A stretch of 64,000 nucleotides of DNA from Zasmidium citrigriseum (GCA_002786025.1 NHNW01000041.1:62001-126000); one strand, 5' to 3'; counted from the first letter of the stretch, positions 43,524 to 54,116 are shown. Numbers and translations: made by a program. Notes: generated from the sequence alone by a model not told the origin.

Positions 43524-44672
43524 GTTGGTTGTCGTGGGCGTGGTCGTGGGGTGTTCGTAACTCTAGGCCGGCTAGAGAAAGGGATCGTGGGTTGCTGAAG
43601 AGCTGCAGTCGTTTGAGGCTGGCGCACAGTAAAGAATGTCTTGCTGAGTGAATGCCAGCAGGTAGTTGGAATCTTGGAGATGCACACAGAGGGGAGGAAG
43701 AACAAGGGAAGGGGACCGCAGATAAATAGTATGAGAAATGGAAGCGTCGTGGACCTACGACGCGCATTCATTGATGCGACACAATAGCATTATGAGACTG
43801 GGCCCCTTTGTTCGGCAGAGCGTTATTGTGGAGAGTGAACAATAAGGCGGCCTGGGAGTGGTCGCATTCACTCGTCGATGAAAGCAGAGCGTCGTCTTTA
43901 TGCACCTAGGCGCTGTTGATTGGACTGGCGTTACGCTCGTATTGTTTCAAGCATCGTCAAGCTTTCTTGCAGTGAAGGCTGCCCGGGGTATTCGGCAAGG
44001 CAGGCCGTGGGCGAGGACTCGAGGTGGTAGTGCCTTCAGATCCTGCTGACAGCAGTGACAAGCTGTTTCCTGATAGACGTATCGTGAAGGCCAGGCCGGG
44101 GTGTTTGGTTGGATGCCATGGTCTGCCAGTGAATGCTCTCCCGTGGTTGCAGTTGTGACTGGGGATCTGAAACGCGCGACCAGATGGACACTTCACTACG
44201 CGCGCGCTGGCGGGGATCGCGCGTGAACAGAGCGGGCGGTAAGTATGCCGTGTCGAACTGCACCGAAGCGTGCGCGGAAGTAACAGCTTTCTCTTCTGGA
44301 AAGGCGACGAGGATGCCAATGAATGCATGTATGCAGTCCCGGAGAGATGGTGATGACTGCAAGGGCTGGGAAGAGGAGACGTTGGCCGTACGGAAGACCA
44401 TAGCTGAATTCGTCTTCCCACGTCTGAGGTGATCTTCAACTCCCACTCCACAGCTTGACACCAGCACCGACACGAACCCTTGCGTCTTCCACACAATCCG
44501 CGTCCACCACCGCTCTGCGCGCCTCCGCCCTCCCAAACTCTTCCCATCGCCGTCGCCGCATCTCCGCGATTCCGATGGTACCAAGCACGCGTACCTAAAT
44601 CCTCCGTGCGCGCAGTTTGGCAACAATCCTTCTTAAGAGGCAGACCCGCGTGGTCTCGCCAAAAAGCACGCC
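43524..44672. promoter_or_regulatory. Divergent promoter region between AA11 gene and SNF5 homologue
   Basis: 1.15 kb between outward-facing starts. The last 230 bases are C/T-rich (CCACCGCTCTGCGCGCCTCC). A TATA-like ATAAATAGTATG lies near 43720-43731, about 200 bases upstream of the AA11 start. Confidence 0.4.
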
Positions 44673-46991
44673 ATGTCGACGAGCGCGGTCAATCTGAACA
44701 GGCTGAATGCGCCCCAGGCCTTCGTCTCCTCCTATGCACCGCGCACCCGAACCTACGGCAACTCGCTGCTGACACCGGTGGTCCCTCAAACAATTCTCCC
44801 TCCCGTGCGCACAACCAAGCGAGGCACCACTGCCATCAACTACGCCGAGGAGTTTGACGATGATAGCATTGACGATTCAGATGGTCCGCGGCGGGCGACC
44901 GGTTTGCGCACTGCTCAGCAGCGACGCGAGCCAGACCCCATGGTCGAGAAAGCAAAGGAGCTGGGCAAGGAGATCCACTCACCCGTTGATGTCCAAGGCA
45001 TATGGCGAGATTGGATGGGGAAGCCTAAGCGGACGTTGACTGAGAGGCAGATGCACGTGCAGTCTGCTCTGCCCACGACACTCATACCCATCAAGATCGA
45101 CCTAGACGTGGCTCCCTTCCGACCAGAGGCTGCTCTGCCCACACCCGGAAACGCAAAAGACTTTGGAATCGATGAGAACCTGCCTGCTTACAAGGCACCC
45201 GAGCCAACTCCATCATACCGGTTGAAGGACCAGTTCTTGTGGAACTTGCATGAGGCACTAATCACACCAGACATGTTTGCAAAGACCTTTGTGGACGAGC
45301 TGGACTTTCCGGTAATGAGGAAGCAGGCCATGGTTCTGGAAATTGCACAACAGATCCGACTACAACTTGAGGAGCACGCTGCAACCGCACTCCATCCACT
45401 GTTTCAACCAGAAGCCGTGAATCAGCCTCCTCCTACGACAGCACCCACTCCATCGATCCGGCCTGCTATTTCCCGAGAAGACTCCTCGACACCCATGCAG
45501 GCCGACACTCCTAGCGGTGGACTTCTTCAGCTACCTCAGACGAACGGTCATCAGATCTCGTCAGACCCACCGACACCAATGCCAAATGGTACCTCCACAC
45601 CTGCTCTGGCAGTAACAGCGCAACCTCTACCACGAGATCCCTCAGCATCATCAGCGCTCAATCCTCCAGACACACATCGCTGCGTCATCACGCTATCAAT
45701 CAATCTTCAAAATAGGCTGTACACGGACAAGTTCGAATGGTCGCTTCTACATCCTCCAGGATTTCCTGAGATATTTGCGAAGCAGACATGTGCTGATCTT
45801 GGTCTGCCTGGAGAATGGGTCCCCATGATGGCTCATGCCATTTACGAGTCAAGTCTGCGACTTAAGAAGGACATGATTGACAACAACGGCACATTGGCAG
45901 GTGTTGTGGGGAGTGGCGTCGATGGATGGGGAGTCATCGAGAACGAAGCTTGCGAATACCACGGCACAGCGGAATCTGCACTTGGCGTTGGTGCTGGATG
46001 GAGGTTCGACGAAGACGGCCTTGGTGTTGACTGGGAGCCAAAGATCGAGGTCCTCAGCAAAGAAGAGATTGAGAGACGCGAAGGCGACCGTGAGCGACAA
46101 ATACGCAGGCAGCGGCGAGAGACAGCACGGTTCACTTCTACCTACTCTTTGCAGGCGCAGAGTAGCGGGCTTGGCGACTACTTCTCAGGAGGTCTTGGCT
46201 CGTCACAGCAAGCAAACGGCAGCCTTGAAGACGAGCGAATGGGGCGGGGAGAGCGATCGAAGAAGAAGAGACGCTTCAGGAGTCTGTCGCCGATCGGTCG
46301 GGAGACTCCCGAGGTTGCCGGCTTCGGTGGAACGACGAGCCAGCTCGCAGAAGGTGAACGACAGTACTGGACCTGCTCGCACTGCTTCATCTGGGGCTCT
46401 GCAGTATGGGGCGTGCGAGATGGGCCTAACGGACCGAGAACGCTCTGCACCAACTGCGGCCTTCTCTACGAACGTGACAAGAGACTCCCACCTTGGAATC
46501 ATCGACTTTTCTTCCACGAAAAGAACCAGGCCTCGCGAGAAGCAAATATGCCCCAATACACCCAAGCTCCGCCCGTTCGGCCCCTTGCCCATCTCCAGTC
46601 CGACATCTCCTCTTTCCCACAATCCACACCGACGCAAACACCACGCATGCAAGGAGACATCAACCCATCCTCTCACCTCTACACCGGCGCCTCGTCCGGA
46701 GGTCAAGGCCAAATCTCCGCCAGCACCATGGCTGACATTGTCAACTACGCCGAACCCGGCGAAGACCTCGACTGGACCAAGATCACCGAGCCCCGCGAGC
46801 GAAAACGTCTGCAAAATATTATTAACGGACGTAAGTATCGTGAGCGGCGCTTGGCGGCTGAAGGTCATGGTGGTAGTGGAGGAAATTATCCTGGTGCGGC
46901 GGGTGTTGGGTCGTACCTCAGTGCGGGTTATGGACAGCGGCAGTCGTTGTTGCAGCCGCAGCCCTTGGGGCTTGGAAGTGCACAGAAGTAG
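44673..46991 (+). CDS. SNF5/SFH1-type chromatin-remodelling subunit with C-terminal GATA-like finger
   Basis: Single exon, 772 residues. The first SNF5 repeat begins near residue 136 (LIPIKIDLDV) and includes LKDQFLWNLHEALITPDMFA and FPVMRKQAMVLEIAQQIRLQ; the second begins near residue 330 (CVITLSINLQNRLYTDKFEW, DLGLPGEWVPMMAHAIYESS). A zinc finger C-x2-C-x20-C-x2-C follows with Cys568, Cys571, Cys592 and Cys595 (CSHCFIWGSAVWG ... RTLCTNCG), the arrangement found in filamentous-fungal SNF5/SFH1. The protein is a core subunit of SWI/SNF or RSC, which slide or evict nucleosomes. The short N-terminus fits SFH1 (RSC) better than SNF5; this remains uncertain. The C-terminus is Gln/Gly-rich. Confidence 0.9.
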   Translation: MSTSAVNLNRLNAPQAFVSSYAPRTRTYGNSLLTPVVPQTILPPVRTTKRGTTAINYAEEFDDDSIDDSDGPRRATGLRTAQQRREPDPMVEKAKELGKEIHSPVDVQGIWRDWMGKPKRTLTERQMHVQSALPTTLIPIKIDLDVAPFRPEAALPTPGNAKDFGIDENLPAYKAPEPTPSYRLKDQFLWNLHEALITPDMFAKTFVDELDFPVMRKQAMVLEIAQQIRLQLEEHAATALHPLFQPEAVNQPPPTTAPTPSIRPAISREDSSTPMQADTPSGGLLQLPQTNGHQISSDPPTPMPNGTSTPALAVTAQPLPRDPSASSALNPPDTHRCVITLSINLQNRLYTDKFEWSLLHPPGFPEIFAKQTCADLGLPGEWVPMMAHAIYESSLRLKKDMIDNNGTLAGVVGSGVDGWGVIENEACEYHGTAESALGVGAGWRFDEDGLGVDWEPKIEVLSKEEIERREGDRERQIRRQRRETARFTSTYSLQAQSSGLGDYFSGGLGSSQQANGSLEDERMGRGERSKKKRRFRSLSPIGRETPEVAGFGGTTSQLAEGERQYWTCSHCFIWGSAVWGVRDGPNGPRTLCTNCGLLYERDKRLPPWNHRLFFHEKNQASREANMPQYTQAPPVRPLAHLQSDISSFPQSTPTQTPRMQGDINPSSHLYTGASSGGQGQISASTMADIVNYAEPGEDLDWTKITEPRERKRLQNIINGRKYRERRLAAEGHGGSGGNYPGAAGVGSYLSAGYGQRQSLLQPQPLGLGSAQK

Positions 46992-47381
46992 GATTTCTTG
47001 TTCTGAAAAGCCCTGAGCATGGCTTGCGTGTTGTCGATTGGGCATCATTATGTACTTGTAGCATCATTGAGACTATTAGCGACGGCGAGAAAGAAAGCAG
47101 GCCGAAATAGACGTGCTGGAAAGATGGAAAAGACCGTTTGAGTGGAGTGATGATTCAGATGAGTGTCGTAACTATTGAAAGCAAACAAAGCTAATAGAAT
47201 ACCACAGCAGCGCTTCAGTCGCTCGCTCCTTGGGATTGATCCGCACCACCAAATCATAAAAGCAAATCTCGTCCGTCGCAGTGCTTGTAAACAGATAGTC
47301 CTCCCGTTGTGTCGTGAGCAAAATACAGTCTTAACATGTGAGCATCATCATCAAAAGCAAAAGCAAACATTCGAGCGAGAT
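46992..47381. other. Convergent 3' region between SNF5 homologue and acidic small protein gene
   Basis: 390 bases between opposing stops; moderately A/T-rich; nothing recognised. Confidence 0.5.
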
Positions 47382-47969
47382 CTAGTCATCGCCTGCCTCG
47401 CTAGTAGCGACCTTCTTGGCCGCTGGCTCCTCCTCCATCGGATCAGACTCTTCCGATTTTCTCTTTGCGCCCGCCACGGCTGGTGTGCTTGCTGCTGCCG
47501 CCGCCCCGCCGGTCATGGCTGGTGCTCCTGCGACGCCGTTGAGAGGCTTGGGTTTCAGGCCGATATTACCGATGACATTTCTGTCGCCGATGACGGTGAT
47601 GCCGCAGTTGATGGTCAAGTCGACTTTGAGCGGACGGCGAGCCTTGCCCTGGCCGGTTGTGGAGTTGTTGCCGGCGACGGCGTTGATTTGATTCACAGCG
47701 TGAAGGAGCAGTGTGCTGAATTTCGTTGCGTCGGCCAGGGGTGTGGGTGATGTGGGGACCAGGTTGTTGGAGCCTTGGATGCTGTGGGCGGCGTTGATCA
47801 TGAGCTTGACGGGATTTGATTCATCGTCGTCGGAGTCATCGTCTGAGTCGGAGTCCATGTCTGATTCGGAGTAGGGTGGTGGAGCCGTTGATGGAGTTGG
47901 CTGTTGTTGGGTTCCGTTGCGGGCGCGCTCGGCGAGGATCTTTTGCGAGAGGCGGGTGATGGAGTCCAT
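47382..47969 (-). CDS. Small acidic conserved-looking fungal protein, 195 aa
   Basis: Single exon, ATG at 47967-47969. Family not recognised. The protein has a helical start (MDSITRLSQKILAERARNG), a PPPYSE motif that could bind a WW domain, a Ser/Asp run (SDMDSDSDDDSDDDES), and a compact central segment with the striking pattern KVDLTINCGITVIGDRNVIG, followed by NIGLKPKP. The tail contains AGAKRKSEESDPMEEEPAAK, with KKVATSEAG after it, resembling a bipartite nuclear localisation signal. The alternating hydrophobic pattern around GITVIGDRNVIGNIG suggests a small beta structure. Nuclear location is inferred; function is unknown. Confidence 0.65.
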   Translation of the reverse strand: MDSITRLSQKILAERARNGTQQQPTPSTAPPPYSESDMDSDSDDDSDDDESNPVKLMINAAHSIQGSNNLVPTSPTPLADATKFSTLLLHAVNQINAVAGNNSTTGQGKARRPLKVDLTINCGITVIGDRNVIGNIGLKPKPLNGVAGAPAMTGGAAAAASTPAVAGAKRKSEESDPMEEEPAAKKVATSEAGDD

Positions 47970-48373
47970 GTCGAGACACGTGAGCTGTGATCAGGTGCGC
48001 AGGCGCTGGTGGCTATTTGATGTGTCGTAGCCGAGAGTATGGGTGGTGATGAAGTCCGGTGCGGTGTCTCGATGTGGTAGTGCTTGGGTGAGGTTCGGCA
48101 GGCCGGTGACCACAGGTAGTGGTTCTGTAAGAGGGTGTCGAAGGTGACTTAAATATTCTTCGAGAAGATGGCTCACTCAAGAGAGGTGATGAGTGGCTGA
48201 TGAGTGGTGACGGTGTGAGTCTTTTGTGCTTGACCGAGCGAAGTGAAGTTGAGCTGAGTGAAGTGAAGAAGAAAGCGGTGGAAGCAGAGCGCAGCGAACG
48301 AATATATCCGAAAGACGCTCAATAGGAAGATGGCGTGTGATTGTGCAGGCAGCTGCGCGGCGGGCTACGATTG

Positions 48374-48399
48374 TTGTCGCTATTGAGGACGAGCGACAA
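48374..48399. repeat. Inverted repeat TTGTCGCT-N10-AGCGACAA
   Basis: Eight-base arms 48374-48381 and 48392-48399 are perfect reverse complements around a 10-base spacer; a hairpin or dyad binding site is possible. Confidence 0.6.
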
Positions 48400-48621
48400 T
48401 AGCAACTCTATTGAGCCATGTGCAACCCACCGGCCAGCAAGGCAGGCGCGCCCCTGCAGCCGCTGCGGCAAAACCTGGTCGAAGAAAATTCAACTCACTC
48501 TGATTGCACCTATGGCTGTGCTCGGCGTTTCATGATTCGCGACGTGATGCATATCGCGCAGCCATGGGCAGTATTTGCCGCTCAGACTTCTGGGGGTTGC
48601 GATTGTTGGGCGGAGAGTTGT

Positions 48622-48633
48622 ATTGTCGACAAT
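48622..48633. repeat. 12-bp palindrome ATTGTCGACAAT
   Basis: Perfect palindrome sharing the CGACAA core with the inverted repeat at 48374-48399 and with a copy near 48713. Confidence 0.6.
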
Positions 48634-48927
48634 AGGAAGCAAGGTTTGCGCTAAATCCTTGGCACGCTAGTGAGACCCACCCACCTCACTTCACTCAAGC
48701 TCACTTCACTCTCGACAATACGAGTGAGGCTCCTTCACTTTCATCGCCTGCGACTAAAAATCACCCTTCGAAGTGGAGATGTGAGAGAAGAAATATCACT
48801 GCAGGTGTCATGACTCATCTTGAAGGCGAGAAGTCGATGCCTAACCTCGCTTTCACCTCACCAAGAGTGGTTTGAAACTTTCAACATGTGGCAACAGGCG
48901 CTCGATTCTTATCGCCTATCTTTTCAC

Positions 48928-50190
48928 CTACACTGCCGGGCCGCGGCCGATGTAGATTCGGTAGCTTCTGAACGGTCCCTTGCGATTGTCTGTGTTGTTG
49001 TATTGCCGGCCCGGGCTCAGCTCCAACTGATTCGTACAAAAGTACAGCCAGCCATCCAAAATCGCGCCCGAGTCAGCATGTTGGATCATAGCATTCCGAA
49101 CTAACGACTTCACAACGTACGCTTTCGCTGGAAGCAGTCCCTCGCCACCAGGCTGGAGGCCATCTACCGGCTCATCGATTTCCGACTGTAGTGTGTCGAC
49201 ATAGTATATCGCGTTCTGCTCGCTCGCGAAAATGTAGACTCTGCCTCGGTCGTCCGCCGTAAATCCGGCCTGCTCTGAGCCACATTGTCCCGGATCCTGA
49301 ACTGCGGCAAGCACTTCGTCATCACTCAGACTCTTGTCGATCAAGACTTCTTGTGAAATGTAGTAGAACCTTCTGGACGCCAGGACTCCCCAGAACATTT
49401 GACCGCTTGCGAGTGCGATTCCATCCGCGCCTGTTGTACAATATCCCTTTTCTGTCTTGTTCCAGCAGTAGATGAGTTCTCCGTCGTAGGAGCCGACATA
49501 TCCGGGGTCTGCTCTGACCACTGATGTATTGAACAGTCGCCTGACAGCATCACCGTTGTCCAAGTCAATGGCCAGCACCGAAGAGTTAGTGGATTCATCG
49601 GTAATGAAAGCCCATCCATTGGTTCCGATCGTATTGTTGATTCGCACATCGTTTGCGTTCGTCCCATGTGCCAGCAGATCTTGTGGGATCGTGTACGTCC
49701 GGATGTGTTCGCCACTTTGATTGAACGACATGATCTTGGCACCGCCGTATAATGCATTGCTTCCTGGTGTCGCATCATAGGGAATACCAGAATCGACCAC
49801 CCAGAGTTGACCTACAGAATCCAAGACCACATTCTGGACATTGATGAAACATTCCGAAGGATCTTGTCCTTGCGTACAATTTTGAATCTCAGCATTTGGC
49901 CAAGGCTTTTCGTCGTTGAAGCTTGTGCAGATGACCACATTGTTGGGTGTCTGGCCGGTGTTGCGAGGATAGGTAAGGTAGATGTTGTGCTCCTGATCGA
50001 CGGCCAGGCCAGTGGGTGCTTGTTGTGAGTCGTGTACACCTTGGATTGGCGGGCCTGTGACGCCGTAGTCCTGAGGATATGCACCTCGAGAGTATCCAGG
50101 TCCAAAAGGCCGGTAGTCTCCTGGGGGCGTGTCCCAGTAGGCGGCGACAAGGGACGCCGTAGCGAGGAGAGAAAACATTGACGAGGCCAT
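48928..50190 (-). CDS. Secreted yellow / major royal jelly protein-like beta-propeller
   Basis: Single exon, 420 residues, ATG at 50188-50190. A signal peptide (MASSMFSLLATASLVAA) is followed by a mature chain with the features of the yellow/MRJP fold: PTGLAVDQEHNIYLTYPRN, NVVLDSVGQLWVVDSGIPYD, GWAFITDESTNSSVLAIDLD, then GIALASGQMFWGVLASRRFY and GFTADDRGRVYIFASEQNAI. The last strand DGWLYFCTNQLELSPGRQYN also fits. Several NxS/T sites support secretion. In insects the family includes pigmentation factors and nutritional proteins; bacterial and fungal members are uncharacterised, and some related six-bladed propellers are lactonases. Whether this one has enzyme activity cannot be told. Length is normal for the family. 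Confidence 0.85.
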   Translation of the reverse strand: MASSMFSLLATASLVAAYWDTPPGDYRPFGPGYSRGAYPQDYGVTGPPIQGVHDSQQAPTGLAVDQEHNIYLTYPRNTGQTPNNVVICTSFNDEKPWPNAEIQNCTQGQDPSECFINVQNVVLDSVGQLWVVDSGIPYDATPGSNALYGGAKIMSFNQSGEHIRTYTIPQDLLAHGTNANDVRINNTIGTNGWAFITDESTNSSVLAIDLDNGDAVRRLFNTSVVRADPGYVGSYDGELIYCWNKTEKGYCTTGADGIALASGQMFWGVLASRRFYYISQEVLIDKSLSDDEVLAAVQDPGQCGSEQAGFTADDRGRVYIFASEQNAIYYVDTLQSEIDEPVDGLQPGGEGLLPAKAYVVKSLVRNAMIQHADSGAILDGWLYFCTNQLELSPGRQYNNTDNRKGPFRSYRIYIGRGPAV

Positions 50191-50776
50191 GCTTCACACT
50201 TGTCAATCACAACGTACAAGCAGCAAACTCCAGCTTGGCTGCTTGCTGGGCGAAGTGGAAAGTGAAAACATGAATGGCTGGGTAGGAACCGGTTGCCTTT
50301 CGTCATAGACCACAAAAGCGGGGAAGCCACGGACAGCCCGTGTAGAAGAGATCCTCCTGAGCATAGTTGATAACGCAGGCATTTGTTGAGAAGAACTGTT
50401 GAGAAAACGAACGATCAATACTTGGGAAGCTGTGAGAACCACCTGTGGTCTTGTCCGATGCTAGAATAGGCAGTCGATGCGTAGCAGCTAGAGCTGCTTC
50501 AATTCAGCCCCTTCTGCCGCCATGCTTACTTGTTGCGGCAAGACAAATCTAGGGCACGAACACATCTCTTGCATATGAGCTGATGCATCCGGCTTCATAG
50601 GCCCTTGCGCATTCGGAGTTCCGTTCGGTTTTCATCACTCCCAGGGTCTCCTGAGTGTCCACCGACTGGTGCACTCGTCCTCGTGGCGTAGCGACTGATC
50701 CAAGTCCATCTTTGGCAGTCATGTAGGCAAGGATAAGCAGTGCTGTGTTTGGATGGGCGATTGGAATGTCGTTGCT
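50191..50776. other. Intergenic: MRJP-like promoter and prefoldin 3' flank
   Basis: 586 bases; both flanking genes are on the reverse strand. No gene or repeat recognised. Confidence 0.45.
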
Positions 50777-51242
50777 TCAGCCGCCTCGCTTGAAGAGCGC
50801 TTCCATATGCTGCTGGGAGTTGTTGTAGGTAGTCTCGAGGTAGTGCAACTTCTTCTCCAGATTTGCGATCTCGGCCTTCACATCGGTGGCTTCCTTGGCC
50901 TGACGTCCCTTGACATCCTCGGTGGAGGTAAGGACGAACCTATTGTCATGTTAACCGAGGCTGCCGGGTGTAATGAATAGAGGAGGTGTCCCACATCTTG
51001 CCAACTCCATCATAAACGGGCGTGTCCTTTGGCAATGTGTCCAGCTCACTCGAGGACAACTGCAGCATTCGATTCTCGCGATTCTTTGATGCGATTTGCG
51101 ACCGGACGATGCCCAATTGCTGCTGTGCGAAGGCGGCCTTCTGCTCGATCTCTTGCAGCAGCTGTAAACTCGATCAGCGGCCGTGAATGAAAGAGCATGG
51201 AAACCGTCATACCTGCTGCAGCTTCTCGTTGGGAATAGCCAT
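50777..51242 (-). CDS. PFD1: Prefoldin subunit 1
   Basis: Three exons: 51213-51242, 50995-51161 and 50777-50939; 360 bases, 119 residues. The protein is almost wholly coiled coil: MAIPNEKLQQLLQEIEQKAA, IASKNRENRMLQLSSSELDT, then the central hairpin LPKDTPVYDGVGKMFVL and the second coil EDVKGRQAKEATDVKAEIAN with LEKKLHYLETTYNNSQQHME. This is the beta-type prefoldin layout and matches subunit 1. Prefoldin is a cytosolic hexamer that delivers unfolded actin and tubulin to the CCT chaperonin. The second intron uses a weak donor (GTGGGA) but the join AT|G to GKMFVL is what the family needs. It shares a 279-base divergent promoter with the ceramidase gene. Confidence 0.9.
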
Positions 51243-51521
51243 GACTGAGGCAACAAGTTGATGCTGGCCAGGTGAAGTCGTCGAGATGCCAGGAGAGAGG
51301 CAGATCACGTGTCGTCAAAACTTGGCTGCGGGAGTGCTCGGCTCGGAATGATCGGCGCCTCGGTCAGCGTGTGGAAAGCAGGCCTGACGTCGTTGCTCCC
51401 TGTTTGTTGATGTTTGTCGTGTGAGCGACGATGAAAACTCGCTGGGCGTCAGGCACTTCAGCAATCCCAACACCTCCTCCTCAGACTTCACGGGCCCGAA
51501 CGGGCTAGCCAGGCGACCATC

Positions 51522-52562
51522 ATGGTGCAATTCCACCTACCTTCGATACCTTACCCTCCGGCTCGCGAAGACGGCTACTGGCAACCAAAAACTGCGACGA
51601 TAGACTGGTGTGAAGAGAACTACTATGCCACCACATACTCGGCGGAGATCGTCAATTCAATCACGAATCTGATGTTCGTTTGGCTGGCGTTCGTGGGCAT
51701 CAACAACTGTCTACGCAATAGGCATGACAGAATATTCTTGATCACGTATTTTGGGTATCTGATTGTTGGGAGTGGCAGCTTTGCTTTCCATTCTACGCTC
51801 AAATACCCAATGCAGCTGGTCGACGAGTTGTCAATGATATACACAACCTGCCTCATGACGTGGGCCACCTTTGAACACAAAAGGCCCGTCTGGATCAAGA
51901 CGATTCTGGGCTTCCTTGTTGCTGGACTGGCGCTGTTCATCACTCTTTACTATCATTACCTGCAGGATCCCTCGTTTCACCAGAATGCATACGCAATCCT
52001 TACGGCCGTGGTCCTGATACGATCGATGTTCATTATGGAGATGAACATCCGCCCACACTTTCGAAAGAGGCACCAAGAGCATGAGAAGGTACGGGCGAGC
52101 CGCACAGCATCGGAGAAAGAGAAGCGAGAAGAGCAGAGACAAGATGATAGAGACCGATGGATATTGAAGAAGATGTGGATAATGATTGCCTTTGGTCTTT
52201 CCATCTTCTTAGGTGGATATGGGCTCTGGAACCTGGACAATATTTACTGCCAACAGATTCGGCAATGGAGAAGGGAAATCGGTCTACCATGGGGAATACT
52301 CCTAGAAGGTGAGTAATCGTCTTGTGCTGGCCTCAGTTGCATCCGTGAATCTTAAGACTGATGAGTTCAAGGCCATGGATGGTGGCATCTGATGACAGGC
52401 CTCGGGGCTTACTTTTACATCGTCTGGGGCATCTGGCTTCGTCACTGCCTCAATGGCAAAAGCGACGAGTACGAGTTGTCGTGGCCCAGCGCGCTCACTT
52501 CCATACCCCGTATCGTTCGCAAGCAGACGGAACAGAATGGATCGTACAAGAAGACGATCTGA
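51522..52562 (+). CDS. Alkaline ceramidase (YPC1/YDC1 family)
   Basis: Two exons: 51522-52308 and 52372-52562; 978 bases, 325 residues. Seven hydrophobic segments are seen. The catalytic residues are in place: Ser86 and His90 in GSGSFAFHSTLKY, Asp101 in QLVDELSMIYTTC, and His264/His268 in EGHGWWHLMTGLGAY, with the same spacings as in human ACER3 (zinc ligands and catalytic Ser/Asp). NYYATTYSAEIVNSITNL is the family's N-terminal signature. The enzyme hydrolyses ceramide or phytoceramide in the ER membrane to a long-chain base and fatty acid. The intron falls just before the His pair; an unspliced transcript would lose both zinc ligands. A Lys/Glu-rich cytosolic loop (EKVRASRTASEKEKREEQRQ) is longer than usual. 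Confidence 0.95.
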
Positions 52563-54116
52563 TTGCGACTCATTCATGTGAATGATGCATCGAACAGTAC
52601 TGCCAGGATGGAGCGATAGACTCTACTACTAGATACAGGCAGATGATGAAACCTTGCATGTGACAGACTGTCGCGCAAAGAATGCTGCAACAGTCCACGT
52701 CTTCTCTGCATGCGGAGGAACCGGCGTCTGCCATGATGATAGCGCAAGTATGTGTGGGCCGGACAGAGCACGGGCAGAGAACGGGCGAAGGTGACGAACT
52801 GCGATCGCCCCATGGCAGACTCGCCCGACGCGAGTAGCGCGTTATGCATGGCCAAAGGCTGTCGACAGGCCATCTCCGTTTGTGCGCTGCCGTACCTCTT
52901 GCAAAGAATGGAGCAAGTCGATTCGCCAGTGCCGTTCGCCATCTGCGCGTTGCTTTTCAGAAGGAGCCATTTCAATGGTGCGAGCGAAGAAATGGACAGA
53001 TGGTCACCCGTCAACGATTGGCTTTTAGAGGCGCTGAAACTCCGCAGTCAAGCGTGTCACCCGACGTCCACCACCTCAAATCTTCCCACCTCACTTCTGC
53101 AGCGCCTCGATTTACCGCATATGCCGATGAGCGTCTCCATGGGGATTATTAATACTAAGCACGCAGCTGTGCTGGAAGAGCATCAGCGAGCCTCCCTCAT
53201 CGCAGGGATATGTTGTGCATTTCGCAGTCGCTTACAGGCTCGCGTGCGGCCGTAAGGGAATAGCACAAGTGAGATCAGATGTCGCCGACGACTCGCACAG
53301 GCCAGTCAGACGCGGCACTCATTTTCCGAGTTACCAGCGCTGCGCGACGAGCACAAGCCGGAGCCAGCTGCGAGTGGTAACAAGTATGCGGTGCGCCGGT
53401 TTTCCGAGTGCGTGACCATGGTCCGCCAGCAGCATTGACAATTGACATGCCGATTGCGGCACCCCAAGCCTCGCGAGCTTCGTGCACAGGTCGTCGCGGC
53501 CAGGCGGTGGCAAGGCGAGGCCGCGAGGGCCCACAATCACGGGTGGTGTTTCTGTGGGTGCTCCAACTTCGACCGCAGCGACTGGCCGCTCCCGGCGTCT
53601 CCCACCTCCACCAGCTCCACTAGCGGCTGTGGGGACTCCAGACTTTTCAAACGTCGGCGCTCATTTGTCTGCGAGCGCGATGCAATGCGTTGCGGCGGCC
53701 GCCCTGCTGGGGGTGGTACAGTACATGGTACGCCCAACACTCGAGACGCAGACCACGACGCGGAGACCGCGGGGTACGGTACTTGCTCTGGCAGCCGCAT
53801 CTCATCATCATCACCACCTTCGCCGCCCGCATGCGCTCTGGCAGCGCAGGTAAGCCGAATCACAAGGGACGCGCTAGCGGTCTGGTCTGCGTGGATCGTG
53901 CATGTGTTCCCTCACTGCAATGGCCATCCAATGACTTGGCGGAGATAACTCGCGCGCTAGGACTCGTTTTATATCATCCACCCTGCCCCTCTGGTGGATC
54001 GCGGGCCTTAAGGTTTGGCGCTTCTTTTGCCTGTCTCTCGTCGACGTGCTTTCTTTTCCACTCTGTTCTTGATTACTCTCTCCTCCTCGTGACTTACTCC
54101 ATCTATACCACTCACA
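52563..54116. promoter_or_regulatory. Long upstream region of the Zn2Cys6 regulator, 1.55 kb
   Basis: Several overlapping short frames lie here, all GC-driven and without family resemblance. The last 130 bases are pyrimidine-rich (TTGCCTGTCTCTCGTCGACG and onward), consistent with a leader. Long upstream regions are common for fungal regulators. Confidence 0.4.

Larger units (their letters stand above)
47970..48927. other. Intergenic 0.96 kb with clustered CACTTCACTC and CGACAATA motifs
   Basis: Promoter of the acidic-protein gene and 3' flank of the MRJP-like gene. It contains GAGTGAAGTGAAG (48256-48268) and, in opposite orientation, CTTCACTCAAGCTCACTTCACTC (48693-48715), plus repeated CGACAATA/TATTGTCG. 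These may mark a small inverted-repeat element or a factor-binding cluster. No open frame of note. Confidence 0.45.

Noticed and set aside
45877..47016. 379-codon forward frame overlapping the SNF5 homologue
   Set aside because: Frame-shifted reading of a clear gene with SNF5 repeats and a zinc finger.
52752..53948. Several overlapping 100-170-codon frames upstream of the CTF1-type gene
   Set aside because: Present in multiple frames and both strands at once, explained by low stop density in GC-rich DNA.
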